Of a stretch of DNA of 64,000 nt, positions 8,706 to 17,362 are shown in pieces. The DNA is from Azoarcus sp. DD4 (GTDB lineage: Bacteria; Pseudomonadota; Gammaproteobacteria; Burkholderiales; Rhodocyclaceae): assembly GCF_006496635.1 (NCBI RefSeq), contig NZ_CP022958.1, forward strand, positions 3,596,001 through 3,660,000. The letters are read 5' to 3'. The position numbers and the translations under genes are program-made. Numbering within the stretch: position 1 is the first letter of the stretch; every line of letters begins with the position of its first letter. The notes under the pieces were generated by a model. That model worked only from the letters and a program-made list of their open reading frames with translations. It did no database searches and had not been told where the DNA came from.

Positions 8706-9194
8706 TCAACCCAGGAAAGCCGGCAGCACCCGCAGCGGCAGGCCGAGCACCACGGTCAGCAGGACGCAGGCGAAGGCCGACAGGACGACCGCCAGCACCA
8801 GCGCCCCGCGCAGCGTGAATTCCAGCCCGCCGGCCGAGGCCAGCAGCACCAGCACGAAGACCGATACCAGCAGGCCCATCGGCGGCAGGCCGACGAACGG
8901 CAAGCCGGTCAGCAGGACCCCGAACACGAAGTTGGCGCCGATGACGAAGAACAGCGGACGCAGATCCCAGCGGCCGATGTCGCCGTGCCGGTGCTGACGG
9001 CCGCCAACCGACTTGATCGCCAGCAGCACGCCCAGGCCCGCCAGCAGGATGCCGAGCGCCCGCGGGAAGAAACCCGGCCCCATCGAGGCCGTCGTGCCCA
9101 TCGGATAATCCGCCGCGCCCAGGGCGAAGCCGGCGCCCAGCACCGCGAGCAGCAGGCCCGAGGCGAAGTCCTTCTGATGATTGATCCACAACAT
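8706..9194 (-). CDS. tctB: Tripartite tricarboxylate transporter, small membrane subunit TctB
   Basis: This is a 162-residue protein with four hydrophobic segments, the size and shape of TctB. The start MLWINHQKDFASG is chosen because AGGAGG lies seven bases upstream. An in-frame ATG 105 bases further up has no family-like sequence. The residues FASGLLLAVLGAGFALGAADYPMGTTASMGPGFFP contain the family's conserved MGPGFFP element. The gene is followed directly by tctA, and an aldehyde dehydrogenase gene lies between it and the binding-protein genes. Confidence 0.88.
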   Translation of the reverse strand: MLWINHQKDFASGLLLAVLGAGFALGAADYPMGTTASMGPGFFPRALGILLAGLGVLLAIKSVGGRQHRHGDIGRWDLRPLFFVIGANFVFGVLLTGLPFVGLPPMGLLVSVFVLVLLASAGGLEFTLRGALVLAVVLSAFACVLLTVVLGLPLRVLPAFLG

Positions 9195-9295
9195 GGCGGC
9201 CTCCTCAGGCGGCGGAACGGACGGATCGCGCCGGCCCTGCGTGGCCGACCCGGGGGGAGCGGATGCCGTGACGGCACACAGAAACGCATGCCATG

Positions 9296-10744
9296 TCACA
9301 CCCCCGCCATGTTGATGTACTTGACCACGAGGTAGTCCTCGATGCCGTAGCGCGAACCCTCGCGGCCGACGCCGGACTGCTTGACCCCGCCGAAGGGTGC
9401 GACCTCGTTGGAGATGAGGCCGGTATTGACGCCGACCATGCCGTATTCGAGCCGCTCGGCGACACGCCAGACGCGACCGAGGTCGCGCGCATAGAAGTAG
9501 CTGGCGAGGCCGAATTCGGTGTCGTTGGCCATCGCCACCACCTCGTCCTCGGTGTGGAAGCGGAACAGCGGCGCCAGCGGACCGAAGGTTTCCTCGCGCG
9601 CCACCGCCATCGCCGGGGTGACATCGGCCAGCACGGTCGGTTCGAAGAAGGACTGGCCCAGCGCGTGGCGCCGGCCCCCGGTCAGCACCCGGGCACCCTT
9701 GCCCACCGCGTCGGCAATGTGTTCCTCCACCTTGGCCACCGCCTTGCCGTCGATCAGCGGGCCGACATGCACGCCGGCCGCCGCGCCATCGCCCACCTGC
9801 AGCGCCTCGACCGCGCGTACCAGCTTCGCGGCGAAGGCGTCGTACACCTTGTCGTGCACGAACAGCCGGTTGGCGCAGACGCAGGTCTGCCCGGCGTTGC
9901 GGTACTTGGAGAGCATCGCGCCCTCGACCGCCGCATCCAGGTCGGCGTCGTCGAAAACGATGAAGGGCGCGTTGCCGCCCAGCTCCATCGACACCTTCTT
10001 CACCGTGGCCGCGCTCTGCGCCATCAGCAGGCGGCCGACCTCGGTGGAACCGGTGAAGCTGAGCTTGCGCACCCGCGGATCGGTCGCCAGCACGGTGCCG
10101 ATTTCACCGGCCGCGCCGGTCACCACCGACAGCACGCCCGCCGGCACGCCGGCACGCTCGGCCAGCGCCGCCAGCGCCAGTGCGGTCAGCGGCGTCTGCG
10201 AGGCGGGCTTGAGCACCATGGTGCAGCCGGCCGCCAGCGCCGGGCCGGCCTTGCGGGTGATCATCGCCGCCGGGAAGTTCCACGGCGTGATCGCCGCACA
10301 GACGCCGATCGGCTCCCTGGTGACGACAATGCGCTGGCCCGCCACCGGCGCCGGAATGATGTCGCCGTAGATGCGCTTGGCTTCTTCGGCGAACCACTCG
10401 ACGAAGGACGCCGCATAGGTGATCTCGCCGCGCGCCTCGGCCAGCGGCTTGCCCTGCTCCGCGGTCATGATGCGGGCGAGGTCGTCCTGGTTGATCAGGA
10501 TGAGTTCGAACCAGCGCCGCAGCACCGCCGCGCGCTCCTTGGCGGTACGCGCGCGCCAGGCCGGCAAGGCGGCTTCGGCGGCGGCGATCGCCGCACGCGT
10601 CTCGGCCTCGCCCAGGCGCGGCACGCTGGCCACCAGCGCGCCGGTGGCCGGATTGAGCACTTCGATGCGACGGTCGCCGGAAATCCAGCAGCCGTCGATC
10701 AGACACTGCTGTCGCAGCAATGTGGGGTCGTTGAGGGGTGTCAT
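9296..10744 (-). CDS. NAD(P)-dependent succinate-semialdehyde dehydrogenase family protein (copy 1)
   Basis: This 482-residue aldehyde dehydrogenase belongs to the GabD group. The general base E254 (MELGGNAP) and the nucleophile C288 (NAGQTCVCANR) are present, as is the cofactor-binding PWNFP segment. It is closely related to the GabD-like protein encoded at 32220-33674 and shares long identical stretches with it. It sits between another aldehyde dehydrogenase gene and tctB in the same operon, so it probably oxidises a semialdehyde formed late in that pathway. The operon gives no proof that succinic semialdehyde is the substrate. Confidence 0.88.
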   Translation of the reverse strand: MTPLNDPTLLRQQCLIDGCWISGDRRIEVLNPATGALVASVPRLGEAETRAAIAAAEAALPAWRARTAKERAAVLRRWFELILINQDDLARIMTAEQGKPLAEARGEITYAASFVEWFAEEAKRIYGDIIPAPVAGQRIVVTREPIGVCAAITPWNFPAAMITRKAGPALAAGCTMVLKPASQTPLTALALAALAERAGVPAGVLSVVTGAAGEIGTVLATDPRVRKLSFTGSTEVGRLLMAQSAATVKKVSMELGGNAPFIVFDDADLDAAVEGAMLSKYRNAGQTCVCANRLFVHDKVYDAFAAKLVRAVEALQVGDGAAAGVHVGPLIDGKAVAKVEEHIADAVGKGARVLTGGRRHALGQSFFEPTVLADVTPAMAVAREETFGPLAPLFRFHTEDEVVAMANDTEFGLASYFYARDLGRVWRVAERLEYGMVGVNTGLISNEVAPFGGVKQSGVGREGSRYGIEDYLVVKYINMAGV

Positions 10745-10798
10745 GTCGGGAAGGGATATCGTTGTCGTGGGAGTCGAAGGCTCGGCCGCGGCCGGCGC

Positions 10799-12226
10799 TC
10801 AGATCTGCGTGATCATCTTGGTTACGAGGTAGCCGTCGAAGGTCTCGCTGCCGCCCTCGCAGCCGACGCCGCTGTCCTTGACGCCGCCGAAAGGCAGCTC
10901 GGCCGGCGCCATGCCGAAGTGGTTGATGTTCACCATGCCGACCTCCAACGCATTGGCAACGCGGGTCGAGGTCTTGATCGAATGGGTGAACACGAAGGAG
11001 GCCAGCCCAAACGGCAGGCTGTTGGCGCGGCGGATGACGTCCTCGACATCGTCGAAGCGGGTGATGGACGCAACCGGGCCGAAGGGTTCCTCGCGCATCA
11101 CCCGGGCGTGGTCGGGCACCCCGGCAATCACCGTGGGCGCATAGAAATGGCCGCGCTCGCCGATGCGGGCGCCGCCGGTGACGATCTCGCCGCCCTGCTC
11201 CGCCGCGTCGCTCACCAGCTCGTGCACCGCCGCCAGCCGGCGGCCGTGGATCAGCGGGCCCATCTGGGTGCCGTCCTCCAGGCCGTGGCCGATCCTGATC
11301 TCGCTCACCACCTGGGCGAAACGGGCGACGAAGCGCTCGTAGATGCCGCGCTGCACGTAGAAGCGGGTCGGCGATACGCAGACCTGGCCGGCATTGCGCA
11401 TCTTGTAGCGCGCCAGCGCGGTGGCGGCCTCATCGACATCGGCGTCGTCGAACACGATCACCGGCGAATGGCCGCCCAGTTCCATGCTGATGCGCTTCAT
11501 GTGGGCGCCGGCGAGCGCAGCGAGCCGCTTGCCGACCGGCACCGAGCCGGTGAAGGACAGCTTGCGCACGATGGGCGATTCGATCAGGTGGCGCGACACC
11601 TCGGCCGGCACGCCCCAGACGATGTTGAGCACGCCCGGCGGCAGTCCGGCGTCGTGGAACAGCCGCGCGATCTCGACGATGGCGCTGGGCGATTCCTCCG
11701 GCCCCTTGAGCACCACGGTGCAGCCCGCACCGACGGCGGCGGCGACCTTCTTCATCGCCTGGCTGAAGGGGAAGTTCCACGGGCTGAAGGCTGCGCACAC
11801 GCCCACCGGTTCGCGCACCACCAGCTGGCGCACCGCCGGATTGCGCGGCGGCACCACGCGGCCGTAGATGCGGCGGCATTCCTCGGCATTCCATTCGGCG
11901 TGCTCGGCACTGTTGAGCACCTCGGCAATCGCCTCGGCCACCGGCTTGCCGTTGTCCAGCGTGATCGCGCGGCCGATCGCCGCGGCGCGTTCGCGCGCCA
12001 GCTCGGCGACCTTGCGCAGCACCGCCGAACGGTCCAGCGGCGAACTGATGCGCCAGTGCTGGAAGGCGCGGTCGGCCGCCGCCAGCGCGGCGTCGAGCTG
12101 TGCGCCATCGGCCCACGGCAGCCAGCCGATACGCTCGCCGGTGGCCGGGTCGTGGATCGCCTGGCCGGCCCCGCCCTCGCCGCCGATGAACCGGCCGTCG
12201 ATATAGTTGAAGAGTTGCGGATACAT
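10799..12226 (-). CDS. NAD-dependent aldehyde dehydrogenase
   Basis: This is a 475-residue aldehyde dehydrogenase with E249 (MELGGHSP) and C283 (NAGQVCVSPTR) in the normal positions and an intact PWNFPF cofactor loop. The ATG is preceded by GAGGACC. It is clearly different from the GabD-like protein encoded immediately downstream. The operon therefore carries two aldehyde dehydrogenases, perhaps for two aldehydes or for successive steps. The 54-base gap to the next gene and the shared strand place it in the 7178-20829 operon. The true substrate is unknown. Confidence 0.87.
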   Translation of the reverse strand: MYPQLFNYIDGRFIGGEGGAGQAIHDPATGERIGWLPWADGAQLDAALAAADRAFQHWRISSPLDRSAVLRKVAELARERAAAIGRAITLDNGKPVAEAIAEVLNSAEHAEWNAEECRRIYGRVVPPRNPAVRQLVVREPVGVCAAFSPWNFPFSQAMKKVAAAVGAGCTVVLKGPEESPSAIVEIARLFHDAGLPPGVLNIVWGVPAEVSRHLIESPIVRKLSFTGSVPVGKRLAALAGAHMKRISMELGGHSPVIVFDDADVDEAATALARYKMRNAGQVCVSPTRFYVQRGIYERFVARFAQVVSEIRIGHGLEDGTQMGPLIHGRRLAAVHELVSDAAEQGGEIVTGGARIGERGHFYAPTVIAGVPDHARVMREEPFGPVASITRFDDVEDVIRRANSLPFGLASFVFTHSIKTSTRVANALEVGMVNINHFGMAPAELPFGGVKDSGVGCEGGSETFDGYLVTKMITQI

Positions 12227-12289
12227 CGATTGGTCCTCTGCAGGGCGGGGCCGCGCGCGGCCCCGGGTACGGCCGGGGGGCCGGCGGGA

Positions 12290-13264
12290 TTAGTGGGCCT
12301 TGATGCCCGCTTCCTTGATGATCCTGTCGTACTTGACGGTGTCGGCCTTCATCGTCGCCAGCATGGCGTCGGGCCTGGCGGTACCCACTTCGAGCCCGCG
12401 CTTGGCGTAGCTCTCCTTGATCTGCGGGTTGTCCATCGCCTTCACCACCGCCGTGTTGATCTGCGCCACCACGGTGTCGGGCACGCTGCCCGGCGCGAAC
12501 AGGGCGAACACCGTTGCCGGGATGGAGCCCGGCTTGCCACCGGCCTCGACCAGCGTCGGCACGTCGGGCAGGAAGCTCGCGCGCTTGTCGGCGCCGACGG
12601 TCAGCACGCGGACCTTGCCGGTCTGCACGTGCGGTACCAGCGGCAGGCCACCTGCCATCACCACATCCACCTCGTCGGTCAGCAGACCCATGATGGCCGG
12701 CGCCAAGCCCTTGTACGGCGCATAGGTGAAGGAGAGGCCGTCCGCCTGCGACAGCATCTCCATGCCGATGTGACTCACATGGCCGATGCCGCCGGTGCCG
12801 ACATTGAGCTTCTTCGGGTTGGCCCTGGCATAGGCCTCGAACTCGGCGAAGGTCTTGAAGGGCAGCGCCGAGCGCACGCCGATGAAGAGATTGACCCCTG
12901 CCAGGTCGGACACCGGCTTGAGATCCTTCTCCCATTTGTAGGGCACGTTGTCATACAGCATCGGGTTGGTGACGACCGCCAGCCGGTCCACCATCAGCAG
13001 CGTGCTGCCGTCCGCCTCGCCCTTGACCACCGCGCCGGTACCGACGATGGAGTTGGCACCCGGCTTGTTCTCGACCACGAAGGATTTGCCGGTCAGCTTG
13101 CCCAGCTCGACGCCGAGGTCGCGCGCCAGCACGTCGGGCTCGGTGCCCGGCGGATAAGGCACGACGATGCGTACCGTGGCCGGCGGCCAACTCTGGGCAT
13201 GCGCGCCCCAACTGGCCAAAAGTACGACGCAGGCTGCAAGGCACTTCGATTTGAAGGAGATCAT
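12290..13264 (-). CDS. tctC: Bug-family periplasmic solute-binding protein (TctC)
   Basis: This is a 324-residue extracytoplasmic binding protein of the tripartite tricarboxylate transporter. It has a Sec signal peptide (hydrophobic stretch LAACVVLLASW, cleavage after AHA-Q). The mature start is the Bug-type WPPATVRIVVPYPPGTEPDVLAR, in which the usual PFxPGGxxD motif appears as PYPPGTEPD. That change in the carboxylate-binding loop may reflect a different ligand. It lies upstream of tctB and tctA with two aldehyde dehydrogenase genes inserted between. The start is the ATG preceding the signal peptide; the longer open frame upstream is non-coding. Confidence 0.92.
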   Translation of the reverse strand: MISFKSKCLAACVVLLASWGAHAQSWPPATVRIVVPYPPGTEPDVLARDLGVELGKLTGKSFVVENKPGANSIVGTGAVVKGEADGSTLLMVDRLAVVTNPMLYDNVPYKWEKDLKPVSDLAGVNLFIGVRSALPFKTFAEFEAYARANPKKLNVGTGGIGHVSHIGMEMLSQADGLSFTYAPYKGLAPAIMGLLTDEVDVVMAGGLPLVPHVQTGKVRVLTVGADKRASFLPDVPTLVEAGGKPGSIPATVFALFAPGSVPDTVVAQINTAVVKAMDNPQIKESYAKRGLEVGTARPDAMLATMKADTVKYDRIIKEAGIKAH

Positions 13265-13329
13265 GTCGTTGTCCTCTCTGTTGAGGTGATGCGGGGTGGG
13301 CGGGGGTGAAAGCGGAATTGCCGGCGCGC

Positions 13330-15012
13330 TCAGTGCGCCGGGGACAAGGCTTGTGGCCGGGCAAGGGCTTGGGTGACCGTCGGCGTGGCGGCGGTGGTCG
13401 GCGGCGGCAACACCGTGTCGCAGAAGCGACCGAGCTGCGCCGCCGCTTCGGCGCTGCCACCGGCGGCGGCAACGAAGCGGTCGGGCCGGATCAGCACCCA
13501 GTCGACGCCCTTGCCCTGGAACCAGAAATGCAGCGCGTTCTCGACGTCCTCGATCACCGTGGCGGCACAGTCCGTCCCGGGTGCGCCCGGTTCGGCGCCG
13601 CTGGTGCGGGCGCGCACGCCAACGTAGCGGTCGCAACCGAGGCGCGCGAGCTTGTCGAGCAAGGCCGGCGCTGCCTTGGCCAGCGGATCGCAACGCCAGC
13701 TCACCAGCGCGAAACGGCCACCAACGATGTCGTCCAGCTTTTGCGGCCGGCCCTGCTCGACCTCGACCGTGGGCTGGATGAACATGCGTCCGACCAGTTC
13801 GTCGCGCGCGGCCACGCCGCTGTTGAGCACCACGCCGGTGGAGAAGCGCGGCATCGGCTTGAATTTCATCTGCAGCACATAGTCGCGGATGCGGGGAATG
13901 CTCTGGATGGAAAGGAAGAAGCGGTCGCGCAGCCAGGCCACCAGCGGGTTGCGCATCGACAGCACCGCGCCGAACAGGTCGGCGAGATCGATCATGGCCT
14001 TGGCATGGGCATGGCGCTCGTCGTGGTAGCTCTGCAGCAGTTCGGGCTTCATCCGCCCCTGGACGATCCAGGCGAGCTTCCAGGCCAGGTTGAAGGCGTC
14101 GCGCAGGCCGGCATTCAGGCCCTGGCCTATCCATGGCGGGGTGATGTGCGCAGTGTCGCCGGCCAGGCAGACGCGGCCGGCAACGAAGGAAGCCGCCACG
14201 CGCGAGTTGTGGGTGTAGACCCGCGCCCGGATCACGTTCAGGGCTTCCGGATTCGACACGTGCGTGCTGAGCAGCTCGCGCACCTTGGCGGGCGCCAGCA
14301 TCTGGTCGTCGTCCTCGCCCGGGAACATCATGAACTCCCAGCGGCGCAGGCCGTAGGGCAGGCGCAGGCAGACATAGGGGCGGGAGGGTTCGCAGTGCAG
14401 CGCGGTGTAGGGCGCGTCGAGCGGATCGCCCTCGCATTCGATCACCGCCCATTTGTGCGGGTGGGTCAGCCCTTCGTAGGGCACCCGGAGCAGTTCGCGC
14501 ACGGTGCTGCGGGCGCCGTCGGCACCGACCAGGTACTGGGCGCGGATGGCGTGCTCCGCACCTTCGGCGTCGCGCACGGTGGCGGTGACACCTTCCGCGT
14601 CCTGGGCGATCGCCAGCAATTCGTGACCCAGCCGCAACTGCACATGGGGATAGCGTTCCAGCCCCTTGCGCAGAGTCTCCTCGCCCAGCGGCTGCGAGAA
14701 CAGGTTGCGGCGGAACCAGCCGTATTCGCGGGTGCTCGGCAATATTTCGGCGAAGCAGCGCTTGCCGGCGGTGTACATCCGCATCGGCACGTTCTGGATC
14801 ATGTCGCGCAGCATGGCCTCGGCCAGCCCGAAGGACTGGAAGGTGCGCAGCGCCTCGTCGTCCAGGCCGACGGCACGCGGAAAGTTGAGGATCTCGGGGC
14901 TGCGTTCGATCACCACGGTCTCGATGCCGTAGGCGCCGAGGAGGTTTGCAATCGAGACGCCGACCGGGCCGGCGCCGACGACGAGAACGGGGACGGAAGT
15001 CTGTGGATTCAT
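13330..15012 (-). CDS. FAD-dependent aromatic monooxygenase, MhpA-like
   Basis: The 560-residue flavoprotein hydroxylase belongs to the MhpA group (3-(3-hydroxyphenyl)propionate hydroxylase). It has the FAD-binding VVGAGPVG at 11-18, the DG motif VGADGARSTVRELL, and the GD motif AGDTAHITPPWIGQGLNAG followed by RDAFNLAWKL. These are the hallmarks of NAD(P)H-dependent class A ring hydroxylases. Two ATGs lie six bases apart. The inner one is chosen because GAGG sits seven bases from it and directly abuts the outer one. It probably adds a hydroxyl group to a phenolic acid in the cytoplasm. Length agrees with MhpA; the substrate is inferred only by family. Confidence 0.88.
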   Translation of the reverse strand: MNPQTSVPVLVVGAGPVGVSIANLLGAYGIETVVIERSPEILNFPRAVGLDDEALRTFQSFGLAEAMLRDMIQNVPMRMYTAGKRCFAEILPSTREYGWFRRNLFSQPLGEETLRKGLERYPHVQLRLGHELLAIAQDAEGVTATVRDAEGAEHAIRAQYLVGADGARSTVRELLRVPYEGLTHPHKWAVIECEGDPLDAPYTALHCEPSRPYVCLRLPYGLRRWEFMMFPGEDDDQMLAPAKVRELLSTHVSNPEALNVIRARVYTHNSRVAASFVAGRVCLAGDTAHITPPWIGQGLNAGLRDAFNLAWKLAWIVQGRMKPELLQSYHDERHAHAKAMIDLADLFGAVLSMRNPLVAWLRDRFFLSIQSIPRIRDYVLQMKFKPMPRFSTGVVLNSGVAARDELVGRMFIQPTVEVEQGRPQKLDDIVGGRFALVSWRCDPLAKAAPALLDKLARLGCDRYVGVRARTSGAEPGAPGTDCAATVIEDVENALHFWFQGKGVDWVLIRPDRFVAAAGGSAEAAAQLGRFCDTVLPPPTTAATPTVTQALARPQALSPAH

Positions 15013-15041
15013 GTTCATCCCTCTGCAGGGGGAAACGATGG

Positions 15042-15338
15042 TCAAACGGCGGACAACAGCTGGCTTTCCTGACGGACCAGGAGATGGCGCACCGCCTTGC
15101 GGAATTCGGTGAAGCGGGCGTCCTCGAGCAGTTGCCGTCGACGCGTGCGGCGTTCTTCGAAGCTGTCGAAACGCCACAGGAAGACGAGCTGGTTGAGGTC
15201 GCCGCTCTCGGGCTGGAGAAAGGCGACGAGGTCGCCGAGGATGCCGACCTGCACCTCGCGTCCGATCTCGTTGTAGATGCGCAGGTAGTCGCGGACGCCG
15301 CCCGGCACCAGGGTGTAGGTCCTGAGTTCGCAGATCAT
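15042..15338 (-). CDS. NIPSNAP family protein
   Basis: This is a 98-residue dimeric alpha+beta-barrel protein that starts MICELRTYTLVPGG, the standard NIPSNAP opening. The start overlaps the stop of the alpha/beta hydrolase gene (ATGA). NIPSNAP-fold proteins often sit in catabolic operons and may act as small isomerases, lyases or binding proteins, but no catalytic residues can be named here. Its place between hydrolase and hydroxylase suggests an accessory step on an oxygenated intermediate. The length is normal for the bacterial family. Confidence 0.82.
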   Translation of the reverse strand: MICELRTYTLVPGGVRDYLRIYNEIGREVQVGILGDLVAFLQPESGDLNQLVFLWRFDSFEERRTRRRQLLEDARFTEFRKAVRHLLVRQESQLLSAV

Positions 15339-16231
15339 GGTCTTGTCGTTCTCTCGTCGGGGTCGGGGATGCGCGCGGCGGCAGCCGGCGCGGACGGCAG
15401 CAGGAAGGCGCGCACCGCGCGGTTGAAGGCCTCCGGCTGGTCGTCGTGGATGTAGTGGCCGGCGCCGGCGATCTCGATATCGGCGATGCGCGGGTTGAGC
15501 CGCTGCATCTCGGCCAGCATCGCCGGCTGCAGGTAGTCGGTGCGGCTGCCGCGCAGCACCAGGGTGTCGCACTGCAGCGCGGCCACATGCGGACGCAGAT
15601 CCACCAGGCGCGACAGTTCCGGGTTGAGCCGGGTCGCGGCGATGCCGGCGTGGTCGTAGCGCCAGGTGTAGCCGCCGCCGTCTGCCGGCTTGAGCATGCT
15701 GGCCAGGCGTTGCTGGCGCGCCGCTTCGGTGACGCTGGGCCGCAGGCCGCGCATGAAGTCGCCGGCCGCCTCCCAGCTGTCGAAATGCGCCGGCGTACTG
15801 ACCAGTTCGCCGCGGATGCGGGTGGCGCCGGGGCTGGTATCGAAGGCGCCGGGGCCGGCGTCCTCGATCACCAGCCGGCCGACCCGCTCCGGGTATTGCG
15901 ATGCGAATACGATGGCGTTGATGCCGCCCATCGAGTGCCCGAGCAGGTCGAAACGCGCCAGGTCCAGCGTATCGGCCACCGCCAGCAGGTCGCCGACATA
16001 GGTGTCGGTGTAGTAGTTGCGGTGCGGGTCCCAATCGCTCCGGCCGCGCCCGCGCTGGTCGAAGGCGATGACACGGAACGCCGGCTGCAAGGCCGCAGCG
16101 ACGCCGGCAAAGGTCTCGCCGTAGCCGCGGATGCCGTGCAGCATCACGACCGGGCGGCCGTCGGCCGGCCCCCACTCGGTGACGTGGAGGTTGAGGCCGG
16201 CGTGCGGAAGGGTGTAATCGCGGCGTTCCAT
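15335..16231 (-). CDS. Alpha/beta hydrolase
   Basis: This 298-residue alpha/beta-hydrolase-fold enzyme has the nucleophile elbow GHSMGG (S100), the oxyanion region LHGIRG near residue 32, and a catalytic His in GAGHYIHDDQP near the C-terminus. It resembles meta-cleavage C-C hydrolases (MhpC/BphD) and lactonases in size and layout, without a decisive signature for either. It is translationally coupled to the NIPSNAP gene and follows the DUF1185 gene by seven bases. In a pathway with a ring hydroxylase and a VOC protein, it is the obvious candidate to hydrolyse a ring-opened or lactone intermediate. Confidence 0.88.
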   Translation of the reverse strand: MERRDYTLPHAGLNLHVTEWGPADGRPVVMLHGIRGYGETFAGVAAALQPAFRVIAFDQRGRGRSDWDPHRNYYTDTYVGDLLAVADTLDLARFDLLGHSMGGINAIVFASQYPERVGRLVIEDAGPGAFDTSPGATRIRGELVSTPAHFDSWEAAGDFMRGLRPSVTEAARQQRLASMLKPADGGGYTWRYDHAGIAATRLNPELSRLVDLRPHVAALQCDTLVLRGSRTDYLQPAMLAEMQRLNPRIADIEIAGAGHYIHDDQPEAFNRAVRAFLLPSAPAAAARIPDPDERTTRP

Positions 16232-16238
16232 GCCAGCC

Positions 16239-16853
16239 TCAGTTCAGTCCGTCCAGGCCCTTGATCTCGGACGCCTTCAGGCCGCCGAGGCGTGCGTTCA
16301 GCCGGCCGCGGGTGGCGAAGGCCCAGCACACCAGCACTTCGTCGCGGTTGGGCGCGTCGTTGAAGGCGGCGCTCACCGTGTCGTAGTGCGAGCGCACGTA
16401 GAGCGCGTCCTTGTGGGCGAGCGGAATGTCGAGGATGGTGCCGGGCACGCCGCGCTTGCCGCTCGAAGGCACCCAGGACTTGCCGCCGCCGAGCGCATCC
16501 CGGATCGGGTTGGCCGCCGGGTTGGTGAGCAGCGCATTGCCGTGCTCGTACTCGCCGTCGAGGCCGACCAGGATGGCCTTGCCGTAGCTTTCGATCGCCG
16601 CACCACCGGCGGCTTCCTGGATGCGGCGGCCGAACTCGCGGCCGAGTTCGGGCGAGGCTTCGATCCAGGCACCGAGGTCTTCGACGTAGCGGCCGGCGTA
16701 GGGGTTGTGGATGCAGGCGGCGATCACGATCCGGCGTAGCGGCGCGCCGTCGGCCGGGGCACCGGTTTCGCCGGCGAGCGTGTCCTCGACCTGGAGGAAC
16801 CACTTGCGGATGTGGAAGATGCCGAAATTGGGGGCTTTCATGGCGGTACTCAT
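16239..16853 (-). CDS. DUF1185 (amino acid synthesis family) protein
   Basis: This is a 204-residue protein of Pfam PF06684 (DUF1185). Crystal structures of this family show a chorismate-mutase-like fold. The function is not established. Recognisable conserved parts are MKAPNFGIFHIRKWFLQVED at the N-terminus and the RIVIAACIHNPYAGRYVEDL segment. There is no signal peptide. Two ATGs are possible, and the second would remove four residues. Its position inside a catabolic operon suggests that it acts on a small-molecule intermediate rather than in amino acid synthesis as the family name says. Confidence 0.85.
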   Translation of the reverse strand: MSTAMKAPNFGIFHIRKWFLQVEDTLAGETGAPADGAPLRRIVIAACIHNPYAGRYVEDLGAWIEASPELGREFGRRIQEAAGGAAIESYGKAILVGLDGEYEHGNALLTNPAANPIRDALGGGKSWVPSSGKRGVPGTILDIPLAHKDALYVRSHYDTVSAAFNDAPNRDEVLVCWAFATRGRLNARLGGLKASEIKGLDGLN

Positions 16854-16871
16854 CTCTCTTGGTCGTGGGTA

Positions 16872-17348
16872 TCAGAGGGGCTGGAGGTCGATGGGCTTGC
16901 TGGGGGCGCCCAGCTCTTCGAAGATGCGGAAGGCTTCCGCGTCGTCCTCGATGACCTCATGGAAGAACTCGAAACGGTGCCCGTCCGGGTCGGTGAAATA
17001 GAGGCCGATGCCGACCGCGTGGTCGGTGGTCTTGACGATGGGCACGCCCTTCTTCAGCAGCATTCCGTACAGCCGGCGCAGCTCGTCCATGCCGCCTTCG
17101 ATCTCGAGGCCGTAGTGCTGCATGTTGATTTCGCCGCGGCCGGGCTCGCCGCCGGCCGGCGCGTCGGCCTGGATCAGTGCGATGTCGTGATGCTTCTTGC
17201 CGAAGGAGAGAAAGACCCACTGCTCGCCGCGGCCGGTCACCTTCATGCCCAGCACGTCTTCGTACCAGCCGGCACTTTCGAACGGGTTCTTCACGAACAG
17301 CGCGAGGTGGGTGCGGCGCACGCGCGGCTTGATGTCGCTCGTTTCCAT
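16872..17348 (-). CDS. VOC-superfamily protein (glyoxalase/extradiol dioxygenase fold)
   Basis: This 158-residue, two-module protein of the vicinal oxygen chelate fold has a plausible metal triad of H14, H78 and E127. That His-His-Glu pattern is used by type I extradiol dioxygenases and related metalloenzymes. It is smaller than classical two-domain extradiol enzymes but close to single-domain members. The reading frame continues upstream of M1 only through sequence antisense to the propeller gene, so METSDIKPRVRR is taken as the start. Lying beside a hydroxylase and a hydrolase gene, it is the best ring-cleavage candidate of the operon. An isomerase or lyase role is equally compatible. Confidence 0.8.
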   Translation of the reverse strand: METSDIKPRVRRTHLALFVKNPFESAGWYEDVLGMKVTGRGEQWVFLSFGKKHHDIALIQADAPAGGEPGRGEINMQHYGLEIEGGMDELRRLYGMLLKKGVPIVKTTDHAVGIGLYFTDPDGHRFEFFHEVIEDDAEAFRIFEELGAPSKPIDLQPL

Positions 17349-17362
17349 GATGGAGTCCCTGC

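Noticed and set aside
9293..13309. A 1338-codon open frame on the + strand
   Set aside because: It runs antisense to gabD-like, aldehyde dehydrogenase and tctC genes. The translation is His/Arg/Gly-rich low-complexity sequence, a GC-bias artefact.
13265..14452. Upstream extension of the TctC frame to 720 codons
   Set aside because: The real protein begins with a signal peptide at 13264. The extension lies inside the hydroxylase gene in a wrong frame.
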